64,000 nt of DNA from Micromonospora sp. NBC_01699 (GTDB taxonomy: Bacteria > Actinomycetota > Actinomycetes > Mycobacteriales > Micromonosporaceae). This document shows, piece by piece, positions 34,122 through 43,068 of the stretch. Under the pieces are notes generated by a model that worked only from the letters and a program-made list of their open reading frames with translations, did not search any database and was not told the origin of the DNA. The stretch covers positions 930,001-994,000 of the forward strand of contig NZ_CP109199.1 in assembly GCF_036250065.1 (NCBI RefSeq), in the 5' to 3' direction. The stretch's first letter is position 1. Every line of letters begins with the position of its first letter. A program made the translations under genes and the position numbers.

Positions 34122-35558
34122 TCAGCTCTCGATGTTGTGCATGACGTGCTTGATCCGGGTGTAGTCCTCCAGGCCGTAGATGGAGAGGTCCTTGCCGTGG
34201 CCGGAGTGCTTGAAGCCGCCGTGCGGCATCTCGGAGACGAACGGGATGTGGGTGTTCACCCAGACGCAGCCGAAGTCGAGCCGCCGGGTCATCCGCATCG
34301 CCCGGCCGTGGTCCTTTGTCCAGACCGAGGCGGAGAGGCCGTACTCGACGCCGTTGGCCCAGCGGACCGCCTCGTCCTCGTCGGTGAAGCGCTGCACGGT
34401 GATGACCGGGCCGAACACCTCGTCCTGGATGATCTCGTCGGCCTGGCGGACCCCGGAGACCACGGTGGGGGCGTAGAAGTAGCCCCGCTCGCCGACCCGG
34501 TTGCCGCCGGAGCGCAGCTCGGCGTGGTCGGGCAGCCGGTCCAGGAAGCCGCTCACCCTGGCCAGTTGGTTGGCGTTGTTGAGTGGGCCGTAGAGCACGT
34601 CCGGGTCGTCCGGCGCCCCGGTGCGGGTGTTGCGCGCCTGCTCGGTCAGGGCGGCGACGAAGTCCTCGTACACACCCGGTCCGGCGAGGACCCGGGTCGC
34701 GGCGGTGCAGTCCTGGCCGGCGTTGAAGTAGCCGCCGACCGCTATCGCCTCGGCCGCCGCCGCGATGTCGGCGTCGTCGAAGACCACTACCGGTGCCTTG
34801 CCGCCCAGTTCCAGGTGGGTCCGTTTCAGGTCGGTCGCGGCGGTGGCGGCCACCTCGATGCCGGCGCGGGTGGAGCCGGTGATCGACACCATTCGCGGGG
34901 TGGGGTGGGAGACCAGGGCGCGGCCGGTGTCCCGGTCGCCGCAGAGCACGTTGAACACCCCCGGCGGGAAGAACTCGGCGGCGATCTCGGCCAGCAGCAG
35001 GGTGGAGACCGGGGTGGTGTCCGACGGCTTGAGCACCACCGTGTTGCCGGCGGCGAGCGCCGGGGCGATCTTCCAGACGGCCATCATCAGCGGGTAGTTC
35101 CAGGGGGTGACCTGGGCACAGACGCCGATCGGCTCACGGCGTACGTAGGAGGTGTGCCCGGCCATGTACTCGCCGGCGGAGCGGCCCTCCAGCAGCCGGG
35201 CGGCGCCGGCGAAGAACCGGAACTCGTCCACCGACGGCGGCAGCTCCTCGTCGGCGGTGAGCTGCCGGGGCTTGCCGGTGTTGCGTACCTCGGCGTCGAC
35301 CAGCTCGGCGGCCCGCGACTCCACCGCGTCGGCCAGCTTCAGCAGCGCCCGCTGCCGTTCGGCCGGGGTGGTGTCCCGCCAGCTCTCGAAGGCGGTGGCG
35401 GCGGCGGTCATCGCCGCGTCGACGTCGGCCGCCCCGGACACCGGCGACTGGGCGAACACCTCGCCGGTGCAGGGGTCGATCAGGTCGACGGTGTGGCCGT
35501 CGATCGGGTCGACGTACGCGCCGTTGACGAAGTTGCGCAGAACTTGCTTGTCGGTCAT
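34122..35558 (-). CDS. Aldehyde dehydrogenase, gamma-aminobutyraldehyde type
   Basis: This is a 478-residue NAD(P)-dependent ALDH. It has the nucleotide-binding CAQVTPWNYPLMMAVWKIAPALAAGN, SITGSTRAGIEV, the catalytic glutamate in LELGGKAPVVV, the catalytic cysteine in NAGQDCTAATRV and EVFGPVITV. It matches PatD/PuuC/KauB-like enzymes that oxidise 4-aminobutyraldehyde or 3-aminopropanal from polyamine breakdown. The ATG at 35558 follows GGGAGACC; an in-frame extension to 36998 is an antisense shadow of the next gene. It heads the operon with gabT. Confidence 0.88.
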   Translation of the reverse strand: MTDKQVLRNFVNGAYVDPIDGHTVDLIDPCTGEVFAQSPVSGAADVDAAMTAAATAFESWRDTTPAERQRALLKLADAVESRAAELVDAEVRNTGKPRQLTADEELPPSVDEFRFFAGAARLLEGRSAGEYMAGHTSYVRREPIGVCAQVTPWNYPLMMAVWKIAPALAAGNTVVLKPSDTTPVSTLLLAEIAAEFFPPGVFNVLCGDRDTGRALVSHPTPRMVSITGSTRAGIEVAATAATDLKRTHLELGGKAPVVVFDDADIAAAAEAIAVGGYFNAGQDCTAATRVLAGPGVYEDFVAALTEQARNTRTGAPDDPDVLYGPLNNANQLARVSGFLDRLPDHAELRSGGNRVGERGYFYAPTVVSGVRQADEIIQDEVFGPVITVQRFTDEDEAVRWANGVEYGLSASVWTKDHGRAMRMTRRLDFGCVWVNTHIPFVSEMPHGGFKHSGHGKDLSIYGLEDYTRIKHVMHNIES

Positions 35559-35626
35559 GTCGGGTCTCCCGGGGGTGGCCTGCGCGCTGTCGTGGAGGAG
35601 GCGGTGTCGCGGAGGTAATCGCAACC

Positions 35627-35708
35627 TGTCTGCCATCCTGGCTACTGAATTCGCGGCAGACAAGGGCTCGGGCGACTGTTTTAGTGCAGGGGTGCGGTCG
35701 TTTACGCT
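35627..35708. promoter_or_regulatory. Dyad and leaderless -10 between two ALDH genes
   Basis: TGTCTGCC (35627-35634) and GGCAGACA (35655-35662) form an 8-bp inverted repeat in the 156-bp divergent gap, a possible shared operator. TACGCT (35703-35708) lies 6 nt before the ATG at 35715 with no Shine-Dalgarno site, so the right-hand gene is probably leaderless. Confidence 0.45.
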
Positions 35709-35714
35709 GCACGG

Positions 35715-37169
35715 ATGAAGGCAGCCCCGTTCTACGTCGCCGGTACGCCGGCCAGTGGCGACGACGTCGTGGTCGTCTCGCACCCGTACGACGGGCGGGA
35801 GGTCGGCCGTACCAGTTATGCCACCGCGGACCAGGTCGATCAGGCGGTGGCCGCCGCCCACGACGTCGCCGCGCGGGCGGCGGCGCTGCCGGCGCACGTC
35901 CGGGCCGCCGCGCTGGACCACGTCTCCCGCCGGCTGGCGGAGCGGTCGGAGGAGTTCGCCCGGCTGATCACGGCCGAGAGCGGCAAGCCGGTGAAGTGGG
36001 CCAGGATCGAGGTGACCCGGGCGATCTCCACCTTCCGCTGGGCCGCCGAGGAGGCCCGACGGTTTTCCGGCGAGCTGCAACGGCTGGACACCGACCCGGC
36101 CGCTAACGGGCGGATCGCCCTGGTCCGCCGGGTGCCGCGCGGGCCGGTGCTGGGCATCACACCGTTCAATTTCCCGCTGAACCTGGTCGCCCACAAGGTC
36201 GCCCCGGCGCTCGCCGTCGGCGCCCCGATAGTGCTGAAGCCGGCCCCGGCGACCCCGCTGACCGCCCTGCTCCTCGGCGAGCTGCTGGCCGAGGTGACCG
36301 AGCCGCGCGGCGGGCTGCCGGCGGGTTCGTTCTCGGTGCTGCCGTTGCCCAACGAGCGGGCCGCCGAGCTGACCGGCGACCCGCGCCTGCCGGTGGTGTC
36401 GTTCACCGGTTCCGGGCCGGTCGGTGCCGCGATCCGGCGGGCCGTACCGGACAAGCACGTCACCCTGGAGTTGGGCGGGAACGCCGCCGCGGTGATCTGC
36501 GCGGACTGGGCGAGCGACGAGGATCTCGACTGGGCGGCGCAGCGGATCGCTACCTTCGGTAACTACCAGGCCGGGCAGAGCTGCATAGCGGTGCAGCGGG
36601 TGTTCGTGCACGAGGCACTCCACGACCGTTTCCTGTCCCGGTTGGTCGGCGCGGTCGAGGGGCTGCGGGTCGGTGACCCGGCCGACGACGCGACCGACGT
36701 CGGGCCGCTGATCAGCGAGAGCGCCGCGGTGCGGGTCGAGGAGTGGGTGGGCGAGGCGGTCGCCGCCGGTGGCGCGGCGGTGCTGGGCGGACCGCGTGCG
36801 GGCAGTTCCTACCCGCCCACGGTGCTGACCGGGGTGCCGGCCGACGCCAGGGTGTGGACCGAGGAGGTGTTCGGGCCGGTTCTGGTGGTCGCCCCGGTCG
36901 CCGACGACCGGGCCGCGTTCGCCGAGGTCAACGATTCGGCGTACGGCTTGCAGGCGGGGGTTTTCACGCACAGCATCCAGACCGCGTTCACCGCCCACCG
37001 CACGCTCACCGTCGGCGGGGTGATCGTCGGCGACGTTCCGTCGTACCGGGCCGACCAGATGCCGTACGGCGGGGTGAAGGGCAGCGGCGTCGGCCGTGAG
37101 GGCGTACGCAGCGCGATGGACGACTACACCGAGCCCCGCGTCCTGGTGCTCACCGGCATCGACCTTTAG
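35715..37169 (+). CDS. Aldehyde dehydrogenase, succinate-semialdehyde or related
   Basis: This is a 484-residue ALDH with PVLGITPFNFPLNLVAHKVAPALAVG, SFTGSGPVGAAI, the catalytic glutamate in TLELGGNAAAV, and the catalytic cysteine in GQSCIAVQRVFV. SCIAVQR and the shorter N-terminus place it with the non-GABA-aldehyde branch (lactaldehyde, phosphonoacetaldehyde or non-phosphorylating glyceraldehyde-3-P type). In this context succinate-semialdehyde oxidation after GabT would complete the pathway to succinate; that is inference from position. It is divergent from the aminobutyraldehyde dehydrogenase. Confidence 0.85.
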   Translation: MKAAPFYVAGTPASGDDVVVVSHPYDGREVGRTSYATADQVDQAVAAAHDVAARAAALPAHVRAAALDHVSRRLAERSEEFARLITAESGKPVKWARIEVTRAISTFRWAAEEARRFSGELQRLDTDPAANGRIALVRRVPRGPVLGITPFNFPLNLVAHKVAPALAVGAPIVLKPAPATPLTALLLGELLAEVTEPRGGLPAGSFSVLPLPNERAAELTGDPRLPVVSFTGSGPVGAAIRRAVPDKHVTLELGGNAAAVICADWASDEDLDWAAQRIATFGNYQAGQSCIAVQRVFVHEALHDRFLSRLVGAVEGLRVGDPADDATDVGPLISESAAVRVEEWVGEAVAAGGAAVLGGPRAGSSYPPTVLTGVPADARVWTEEVFGPVLVVAPVADDRAAFAEVNDSAYGLQAGVFTHSIQTAFTAHRTLTVGGVIVGDVPSYRADQMPYGGVKGSGVGREGVRSAMDDYTEPRVLVLTGIDL

Positions 37170-37327
37170 TGGGCCGGGCCACCCTTGCCGAGCGTTACGT
37201 ACAATTTCTCCTCATCGCGCTCGGTGAGTCGGTCGTCGCCACCGGAATCAAGACCGGAATGGGCTTCCCGCCGCCACTGTGATCGCCGTGGTCGGGGCGG
37301 CCCGCGGGGGAACAGAGGTGCGCTCGG

Positions 37328-38014
37328 ATGACGGACGGGGTCTGGCCGGCGACGGTCGCCGAGGCGGAGGCCGTACAGGATCGGTTGCGGCCGTTGGTCG
37401 ACCTGGTGGGGCCGGGACCGGAGCGGCCGGGTACGGTCGCCGGCCTGGATGTCGCGTACGCCGAGGATGGTGACCGGCTGGCGGCGGCGGTGACCGTGTT
37501 GGACGCGCGGACACTGACCGTGGTGGAGACGGCGGTGACCGTCGGTCGAGCCGCCTTTCCCTATGTTCCCGGACTGTTCGCGTTCCGTGAGCTGCCCGCG
37601 CTGCTGGACGCGCTCGGGCGCCTGGCCGTAACCCCCGACCTGCTGATCTGCGACGGGCACGGGCTGGCCCACCCGAGACGGTTCGGGCTCGCCTGCCACC
37701 TGGGGGTGCTGACCGGGCTGCCGGCGATCGGGGTGGGCAAGACCCCGCTGGTCGGCGCGTGGGATCCGCCCGCGCAACAGCGGGGCGCCTGGTCGCCGCT
37801 GGTCGACGGCGGCGAGGTTGTCGGCCGGGTGCTGCGTACCCGCGACGGGATCAAGCCGGTGTTCGTGTCGGTGGGACACCGGATGGGTCTGGCGAACGCG
37901 TGCGCTCGGGTACTCGACCTGACTCCGCGTTACCGGCTGCCGGAGACCACCCGCCAGGCGGATCGGTTGTGTCGGGTGGCGCTGGATCTTGCACAGGCGG
38001 CGGACCTGGACTGA
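37328..38014 (+). CDS. nfi: Endonuclease V
   Basis: This 228-residue DNA repair nuclease cuts near deoxyinosine (EC 3.1.21.7). The family motifs are present in order: TVAGLDVAYAE (metal Asp), FPYVPGLFAFRELPALLDAL (Tyr wedge and Glu), LLICDGHGLAHPRRFGLACHLGV (metal Asp and His), GVGKTPLVG and ISPGHRMG-like VSVGHRMGLANA. It appears to be a stand-alone gene. Confidence 0.9.
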   Translation: MTDGVWPATVAEAEAVQDRLRPLVDLVGPGPERPGTVAGLDVAYAEDGDRLAAAVTVLDARTLTVVETAVTVGRAAFPYVPGLFAFRELPALLDALGRLAVTPDLLICDGHGLAHPRRFGLACHLGVLTGLPAIGVGKTPLVGAWDPPAQQRGAWSPLVDGGEVVGRVLRTRDGIKPVFVSVGHRMGLANACARVLDLTPRYRLPETTRQADRLCRVALDLAQAADLD

Positions 38015-38165
38015 TGGCCATCGGGTACGGGAATCCGGGACCGCCCGACCGGTGACGACACACAGTCATGTCGATCGATCATCCAGGAAAGACAACGATC
38101 TGTTGCTGACAAAGCACGTGCTGTGCGGGAGACTGCCTCGGGGAATTCGGACAGGGAGGCACCGA

Positions 38166-39053
38166 ATGGTCGTCGGATCACCACCCACCGTGCGACGCCG
38201 GCAGCTCGGCCGCGAACTGCGCAAGCTGCGCGAGGCCGCGGGCTTCAAGGCGGAGCAGGTCGCCCTGGAGGTGCGCTGCTCACCGTCGCGGGTGAGCCGG
38301 ATCGAGACGGCCCGGGTACGGATCACGCCCGGCACGGTGCACGAACTGCTCGACGTCTACCGGGTCGAGGGGGCCGAGCGGCAGCGCCTGGTCGCGCTCG
38401 CCCGCCAGGCCCAGGAGGCGGGCTGGTGGCAGGCCCACAGTGACGCCCTGACCTGGGAATACTCGACGCTCATCGCGTTGGAGCACGACGCCACCGAGCT
38501 GCGTACGTTCGAGTCGTCGGTGCTGCCGGGCCTGCTCCAGACCGAGGAGTACGCCCGTACCGTGCTCCGCAAGACGCTGCTGGAACAGGCCGGGGCCGCC
38601 GCCGAGGAGAAGCTCGTGGTCCGGTTGGCCCGGCAGCGGATCCTCACCCGCGCCCAGGATCCGGTGCGGCTCTGGGCGGTCCTGGACGAGGCGGTGTTGC
38701 GCCGGCAGGTCGGCGGCCCGGACGTGATGGGGCCGCAGTTGCGTCACCTGGTGCAGATGTCCGGGCGGCCCAACATCCAGCTCCAGGTGCTGCCGTTCGA
38801 CCGGGGCGCGTACGCCTGCAACACCGGCCCGTTCCTGCTGCTCGGCTTCTCGTCGCCGGACGGCGTGCAGGACGCCGGGGAGCCGGCCGACGGTGACGTG
38901 GTCTACGTGGAGAACGAGGCGGGTGACATCTACGTGGAGAAGGAACCCGGCCTGGCCCGCTACCGGATGGTCTTCGACAACCTCCGTACCGACGCCCTGA
39001 CCTGCGAGGAGTCGCGGGAGTGGCTGGCTCGGCTGGCCGCCGAACTGCCGTGA
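38166..39053 (+). CDS. WhiJ/Scr1-type HTH regulator with DUF5753, no DUF397 partner
   Basis: This 295-residue protein has an XRE-type HTH (about 10-65: GRELRKLREAAGFKAEQVAL, CSPSRVSRIETARVRITPG) and the DUF5753 hallmark VLPGLLQTEEYARTVL. It belongs to the longer-HTH subgroup, unlike the shorter copies at 2308 and 24151. No DUF397 gene follows; the next gene starts 103 bp on and is unrelated. The partner may be elsewhere or absent. GGGAGG precedes the ATG at 38166; the upstream in-frame extension has no support. Confidence 0.87.
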   Translation: MVVGSPPTVRRRQLGRELRKLREAAGFKAEQVALEVRCSPSRVSRIETARVRITPGTVHELLDVYRVEGAERQRLVALARQAQEAGWWQAHSDALTWEYSTLIALEHDATELRTFESSVLPGLLQTEEYARTVLRKTLLEQAGAAAEEKLVVRLARQRILTRAQDPVRLWAVLDEAVLRRQVGGPDVMGPQLRHLVQMSGRPNIQLQVLPFDRGAYACNTGPFLLLGFSSPDGVQDAGEPADGDVVYVENEAGDIYVEKEPGLARYRMVFDNLRTDALTCEESREWLARLAAELP

Positions 39054-39156
39054 CCCGTACGCGCGGTGACGGCGTGGTGGCCGCCGGGGCCGGGGTACCG
39101 GTGGTGGGGCACGGTAGCCTGTCGGCCGTACCCCATCCCGAAGCGGCGAGGTGATC

Positions 39157-40029
39157 ATGTTGGTACGGCGCGGTGCGGTTCGGTTCGCGACTGTCTGCGC
39201 GCTGCTGGCCGGCCTGGTCACGGTCGGCGCGGCACCGGCGTTCGCCGACGACGAGGACTCGGTCCGGCTCGGCTCGCCCGGCAGCTTCACCGCCGGCGGT
39301 TCGGCCGGCTCGGTGACGGTGGCCGTGACCAAGCGGTCCCGGGGCTGTGTCTCGGCCCGGACGGCGTTGCTGATCCAGTTGCCGGGGCTGTCCGCGGGTG
39401 ACGTGGACCTGCTGGTCGCCCGCGATGGCCGCTGGGTGCCGGTGCCGGTCTCGGCGGCCGGCGACGGCCTGCTGCGCAGTGGCAGGGTCGCCCCGGAGAA
39501 GCCCGAACTGTGCGAGCGCAAGAGCGTCTCGGTCCGCTACCGGCTGGCCTTCGCCGCCGGCACGCCGGCCGGTCGGCTGAACCTGGTGGCCGAGGCGTAC
39601 ACGGCCGGTGGTGACCTGATCGCGCGTGCGGCCGAGGCCCGGAAGGTGAACGGGGCCAAGGGCACTCCCACCCCGAGCAGCCGGACGTCGAAGTCGGCCA
39701 GCCCGACCCCGACGCCGGAGGAGACGACGTTCGCGCCGGAGCCGGAACCGACCGAGGTCGTGGCCGTCGTACCGACCGGGCAGCCCGGTCTGGGCGCCGG
39801 TGCCGGTGACGGTGGCGGTGGTGGGGTCGGCTCGATGGTGATGGTGGTCGGGGTCGGCATGGTGGCGATCGGGATCGCCCTGCTGGTGCTGCTGCTCCGT
39901 CGCTCCAGGGGTGGTCGGGACGAGCGGGATGCCGGCGGTACGCCGGGCGCCGGGCCGCGTCCGCCGTTCCCGCCGCCGGCCGGCGCGGGTGGCGACGCGA
40001 CCGTGGTGATGCCCCGGATTCGCCCCTGA
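39157..40029 (+). CDS. Secreted, membrane-anchored protein
   Basis: This is a 290-residue protein with a signal peptide (VRRGAVRFATVCALLAGLVTV, cleavage near APAFADD). A beta-rich extracellular domain with two cysteines (about 65 and 122) follows, then a Ser/Thr/Pro-rich spacer (about 165-210). It ends in a glycine run, a membrane helix near 225-248 (MVMVVGVGMVAIGIALLVLLL) and a basic cytoplasmic tail. The family is not recognised. The design resembles actinobacterial cell-surface proteins with a stalk. The ATG at 39157 is preferred since GCGAGG precedes it. Confidence 0.75.
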   Translation: MLVRRGAVRFATVCALLAGLVTVGAAPAFADDEDSVRLGSPGSFTAGGSAGSVTVAVTKRSRGCVSARTALLIQLPGLSAGDVDLLVARDGRWVPVPVSAAGDGLLRSGRVAPEKPELCERKSVSVRYRLAFAAGTPAGRLNLVAEAYTAGGDLIARAAEARKVNGAKGTPTPSSRTSKSASPTPTPEETTFAPEPEPTEVVAVVPTGQPGLGAGAGDGGGGGVGSMVMVVGVGMVAIGIALLVLLLRRSRGGRDERDAGGTPGAGPRPPFPPPAGAGGDATVVMPRIRP

Positions 40030-40195
40030 GCCCGGTTCCGGCCCCGGGTACCCGTCCCTGATCCACTATCTGCCGAGCCTGAACCCGCGCCCGACCACGC
40101 TGAGCCTTGTCCGGCAACCGGCCTTGCGCCCGGCTCGGGGCGTCGGCTCCGATACGCTCAGGCCGTTGGCGGCGCATATCTGAGGAGCGAGACCG

Positions 40196-41596
40196 TTGTC
40201 TGATTTGTCCCAAATCGTCAAGGCGTACGACGTCCGCGGTACCGTCCCGGAACAGTGGGACGAGCGGGTCGCCGAGGCGTTGGGCGCGGCCTTCGCACAG
40301 GTGGTGCGCGCGGACCCGGGCGACGACCCGACCGGCGACCGCGACACGGTGGTGCTCGCCCACGACATGCGGGAGACCGGACCGGGTCTCGCCGCCGCGT
40401 TCGCCGCCGGGGTCCGGTCCGAGGGGATGTCGGTCATCGACACCGGCCTCGGCTCCACCGACCTGCTCTACTACGCCTCCGGCAGCCTCGACCTGCCCGG
40501 TGCCATGTTCACCGCCAGCCACAACCCGGCGCAGTACAACGGGATCAAGATGTGCCGGGCCGGCGCCCGGCCGATCGGCCAGGACAGCGGCCTCGCCGAG
40601 ATCCGGGACCGGGCCCAGGCCCTGCTGGACAAGGACGAGTCGCACCCCGCCGGTGAGCCGAGCGAGCCGCTACAGCGCCGCGACCTGCTCCCCGAGTACG
40701 CCGCCCACCTGCGCAACCTGGTCGACCTGAGCGCCATCCGCCCGCTGAAGGTGGTGGTCGACGCCGGCAACGGGATGGGCGGTTACACCGTGCCGGTGGT
40801 GCTCGGCGACGCCGTGCTGCCGGCCCTGCCGCTGACCATCGTGCCGCTTTACTTCGAGCTGGACGGCTCCTTTCCCAACCACGACGCCAACCCGCTCGAC
40901 CCGGCGAACCTGGTCGACCTCCAGGCAGCCGTGCTGGAACACGGCGCCGACCTCGGGCTCGCCTTCGACGGCGACGCCGACCGGTGTTTCGTGATCGACG
41001 AGCGCGGCGAACCGGTCTCGCCGTCCGCGATCACCGCGCTGGTGGCCGTACGCGAGTTGGCGAAGCACCCCGGCTCCACGGTCATCCACAACCTGATCAC
41101 CTCCAGTGCGGTGCCGGAGATCATCCGGGAGCACGGCGGGAAGCCGCTGTGCAGCCGGGTCGGGCACTCGTTCATCAAGGCCGACATGGCCCGTACGAAC
41201 GCGGTCTTCGGCGGCGAGCACTCGGCGCACTACTACTTCCGTGATTTCTGGTTCGCCGACACCGGCATGCTCGCCGCGATGCACCTGCTCGCCGCGCTCG
41301 GTGAGCAGGACCGCCCGCTGTCGGAGTTCGCCGCCGAGTACGAGCGGTACGTCTGCTCCGGCGAGATCAACTCCACGGTCGCCGACCAGGCGGCGAAGCT
41401 GGCCGAGGTCAAGCGGGTCTACCAGGGCGCCGAGACCGAGGAGCTGGACGGCCTGACCGTGCGTTTCCCGGACGGTGCCTGGATCAACCTGCGTCCCTCC
41501 AACACCGAACCGCTGCTGCGGCTCAACGTGGAGGGGCCGACCCGGGACCGGATGACCGCGCTCCGTGACGAGGTGCTCGACCTGGTACGCCGATAA
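40196..41596 (+). CDS. manB: Phosphomannomutase/phosphoglucomutase
   Basis: This 466-residue alpha-D-phosphohexomutase interconverts mannose-6- and mannose-1-phosphate (EC 5.4.2.8). The phosphoserine loop is TASHNPAQYNG, the metal loop FDGDADR, the sugar loop GGEHSAH and the phosphate site RPSNTEP. It starts with TTG behind GAGGAG. It feeds manC (9845), with manA at 44058. In M. tuberculosis this gene (Rv3257c) neighbours the Rv3258c, SIS and manA genes. Confidence 0.94.
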   Translation: MSDLSQIVKAYDVRGTVPEQWDERVAEALGAAFAQVVRADPGDDPTGDRDTVVLAHDMRETGPGLAAAFAAGVRSEGMSVIDTGLGSTDLLYYASGSLDLPGAMFTASHNPAQYNGIKMCRAGARPIGQDSGLAEIRDRAQALLDKDESHPAGEPSEPLQRRDLLPEYAAHLRNLVDLSAIRPLKVVVDAGNGMGGYTVPVVLGDAVLPALPLTIVPLYFELDGSFPNHDANPLDPANLVDLQAAVLEHGADLGLAFDGDADRCFVIDERGEPVSPSAITALVAVRELAKHPGSTVIHNLITSSAVPEIIREHGGKPLCSRVGHSFIKADMARTNAVFGGEHSAHYYFRDFWFADTGMLAAMHLLAALGEQDRPLSEFAAEYERYVCSGEINSTVADQAAKLAEVKRVYQGAETEELDGLTVRFPDGAWINLRPSNTEPLLRLNVEGPTRDRMTALRDEVLDLVRR

Positions 41597-41658
41597 GATC
41601 CCGTGCGCCGGCCGGAACGCCGATCCGGCCGCCCGGATGACGTGGAAGGAGCCGCATC

Positions 41659-41847
41659 GTGGCCCTTGATCCGCAGTTAATCGAGATTCTCGCCTGCCCG
41701 GACACACACCACGCCCCGCTCGACTATGACCCGGTGGGGCAGACCCTGACCTGCACCGAATGCCAGCGGATCTTCGAGGTTCGCGACGACGTACCGGTGC
41801 TCCTGCTCGACGAGGCCCGCGGCGGTACCGCTCAGGAGGAGAAGTGA
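41659..41847 (+). CDS. Trm112-family protein
   Basis: This 62-residue protein begins ALDPQLIEILACPDTHHAPL and has LTCTECQRIFEVRDDVPVLL, the Trm112/YcaR zinc-binding fold with paired cysteines (C13 and CxxC). Relatives activate methyltransferases or act as small partner proteins. The GTG follows GGAAGGAG. Its TGA overlaps the ATG of the SIS gene by one base, so the two are coupled. Confidence 0.9.
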   Translation: MALDPQLIEILACPDTHHAPLDYDPVGQTLTCTECQRIFEVRDDVPVLLLDEARGGTAQEEK

Positions 41848-43037
41848 TGGACGCCCACGCCGGCGTGAGCGGGCGACGGGTCCCCGACGAGGGGCTGCTC
41901 GACAACGCGGCGGCTCTGGCCGAGGCCGATCCGGGCGGCATGCTGCGGTTCACCGCCTCGGCCGGCGCCCAGGTACGCGAGTCGGTGGCCCTGGCCGCCG
42001 AGGCGAACCTGGGTGTGCTGGCCGACGAGGGCCGCCCTCGGGCGGTGGTGATCGCGGGCATCGGCACCGCCGGACGTACCGGTGACATCCTCGCCACGGT
42101 CGCCGGACCGCGCTGCCCGGTGCCGGTGATCGCGCACCGCAGCGCCGGGGTTCCGGGCTGGGTGGGTGCCGCCGACGTGGTGATCGCGGTGAGCGCGTCC
42201 GGGCGCAGCCCGGAGGCGCTCGGCGCGGCCGAGGCGGCGGCCCGGCGCGGGGCCCGGCTGGTTGCCGTCGGTGCCCCGGACTCGCAGCTCCAGTCGGTGG
42301 CCGAGGGGGTCCGGGCGCCGTTCATCCCGGTGCCCCGGCGAGCCCCCGCGCGGGCCAGCCTGTGGGGGCTGACCGTGCCGGTGCTGCTGGCCGCCCGTGC
42401 GCTCGGGCTGGTGAAGGTCAACGAGGCGGATCTGGCCGAGACGGCCGCCCGGCTGGACGCTGACGCCGACCGGAGTCGTCCCACCGCCGAGTCGTTCGTC
42501 AACCCGGCCAAGTCCCTGGCCCTGGCGCTGGCCGGCTCGGTGCCGGTGGTCTGGGGTTCGTCCCCGTTGGCCACGGTGGCCGCCCGCCGGTTCGGTGACA
42601 CGCTGTCGGCGAACGCCCGCTACCCGGTGGTCGCCGGTGCGCTCGGCGAGGCCGGGCGGGGCCGGGTGGGGCTGCTCGACGGGGTGTTCGGCGGGCTCGC
42701 CGAATCGACCCGGGACATCTTCGCCGACCCGGAGGAGGAGTCCGACTGGACCCGCCTGCGGGTGGTGTTGCTGCGCGACGGCGGGTTGAACGCCGACGAC
42801 GACAGCGACGAGCCGCTGGCCGTCGAGGAGCGGCGGGCCGACGCGTTGCAGACCCTGGCCGAGCGGCGCGGGGTGCGCTGCGACGTGGTCACCGCCGAGG
42901 GTGGTTCGGCGCTGGAGCGGCTGGCGTCGCTGATCGCCGTACCCGATTTCGCGTCGGTTTATCTGGCCCTGGCGCACGGGCTCGACCCGATGGCCGTGCC
43001 CGCGGTCAGCGAGATGAAGGAGCTGTCGAACCCGTGA
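41847..43037 (+). CDS. SIS-domain protein, phosphomannose-isomerase-like (Rv3256c-like)
   Basis: This is a 396-residue protein with two SIS sugar-phosphate folds: AVVIAGIGTAGRTGDILA and VVIAVSASGRSPEALGAAEAA in the first, SVPVVWGSSPLATVAARRFGDTLSANA in the second. It resembles bifunctional phosphoglucose/phosphomannose isomerases but is divergent, so catalytic ability is uncertain. The catalytic residues of those enzymes cannot be confirmed by eye. It lies between manB/Trm112 and manA. AGGAGGA precedes its ATG. Confidence 0.8.
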   Translation: MDAHAGVSGRRVPDEGLLDNAAALAEADPGGMLRFTASAGAQVRESVALAAEANLGVLADEGRPRAVVIAGIGTAGRTGDILATVAGPRCPVPVIAHRSAGVPGWVGAADVVIAVSASGRSPEALGAAEAAARRGARLVAVGAPDSQLQSVAEGVRAPFIPVPRRAPARASLWGLTVPVLLAARALGLVKVNEADLAETAARLDADADRSRPTAESFVNPAKSLALALAGSVPVVWGSSPLATVAARRFGDTLSANARYPVVAGALGEAGRGRVGLLDGVFGGLAESTRDIFADPEEESDWTRLRVVLLRDGGLNADDDSDEPLAVEERRADALQTLAERRGVRCDVVTAEGGSALERLASLIAVPDFASVYLALAHGLDPMAVPAVSEMKELSNP

Positions 43038-43068
43038 ACGCGCGGAGCGTCCAGCAGGGGACGCGGAC

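Noticed and set aside
35559-36998. N-terminal extension of the aminobutyraldehyde dehydrogenase frame to 36998
   Set aside because: The added 480 residues are antisense to the ALDH at 35715; the ATG at 35558 with GGGAG fits the family start.
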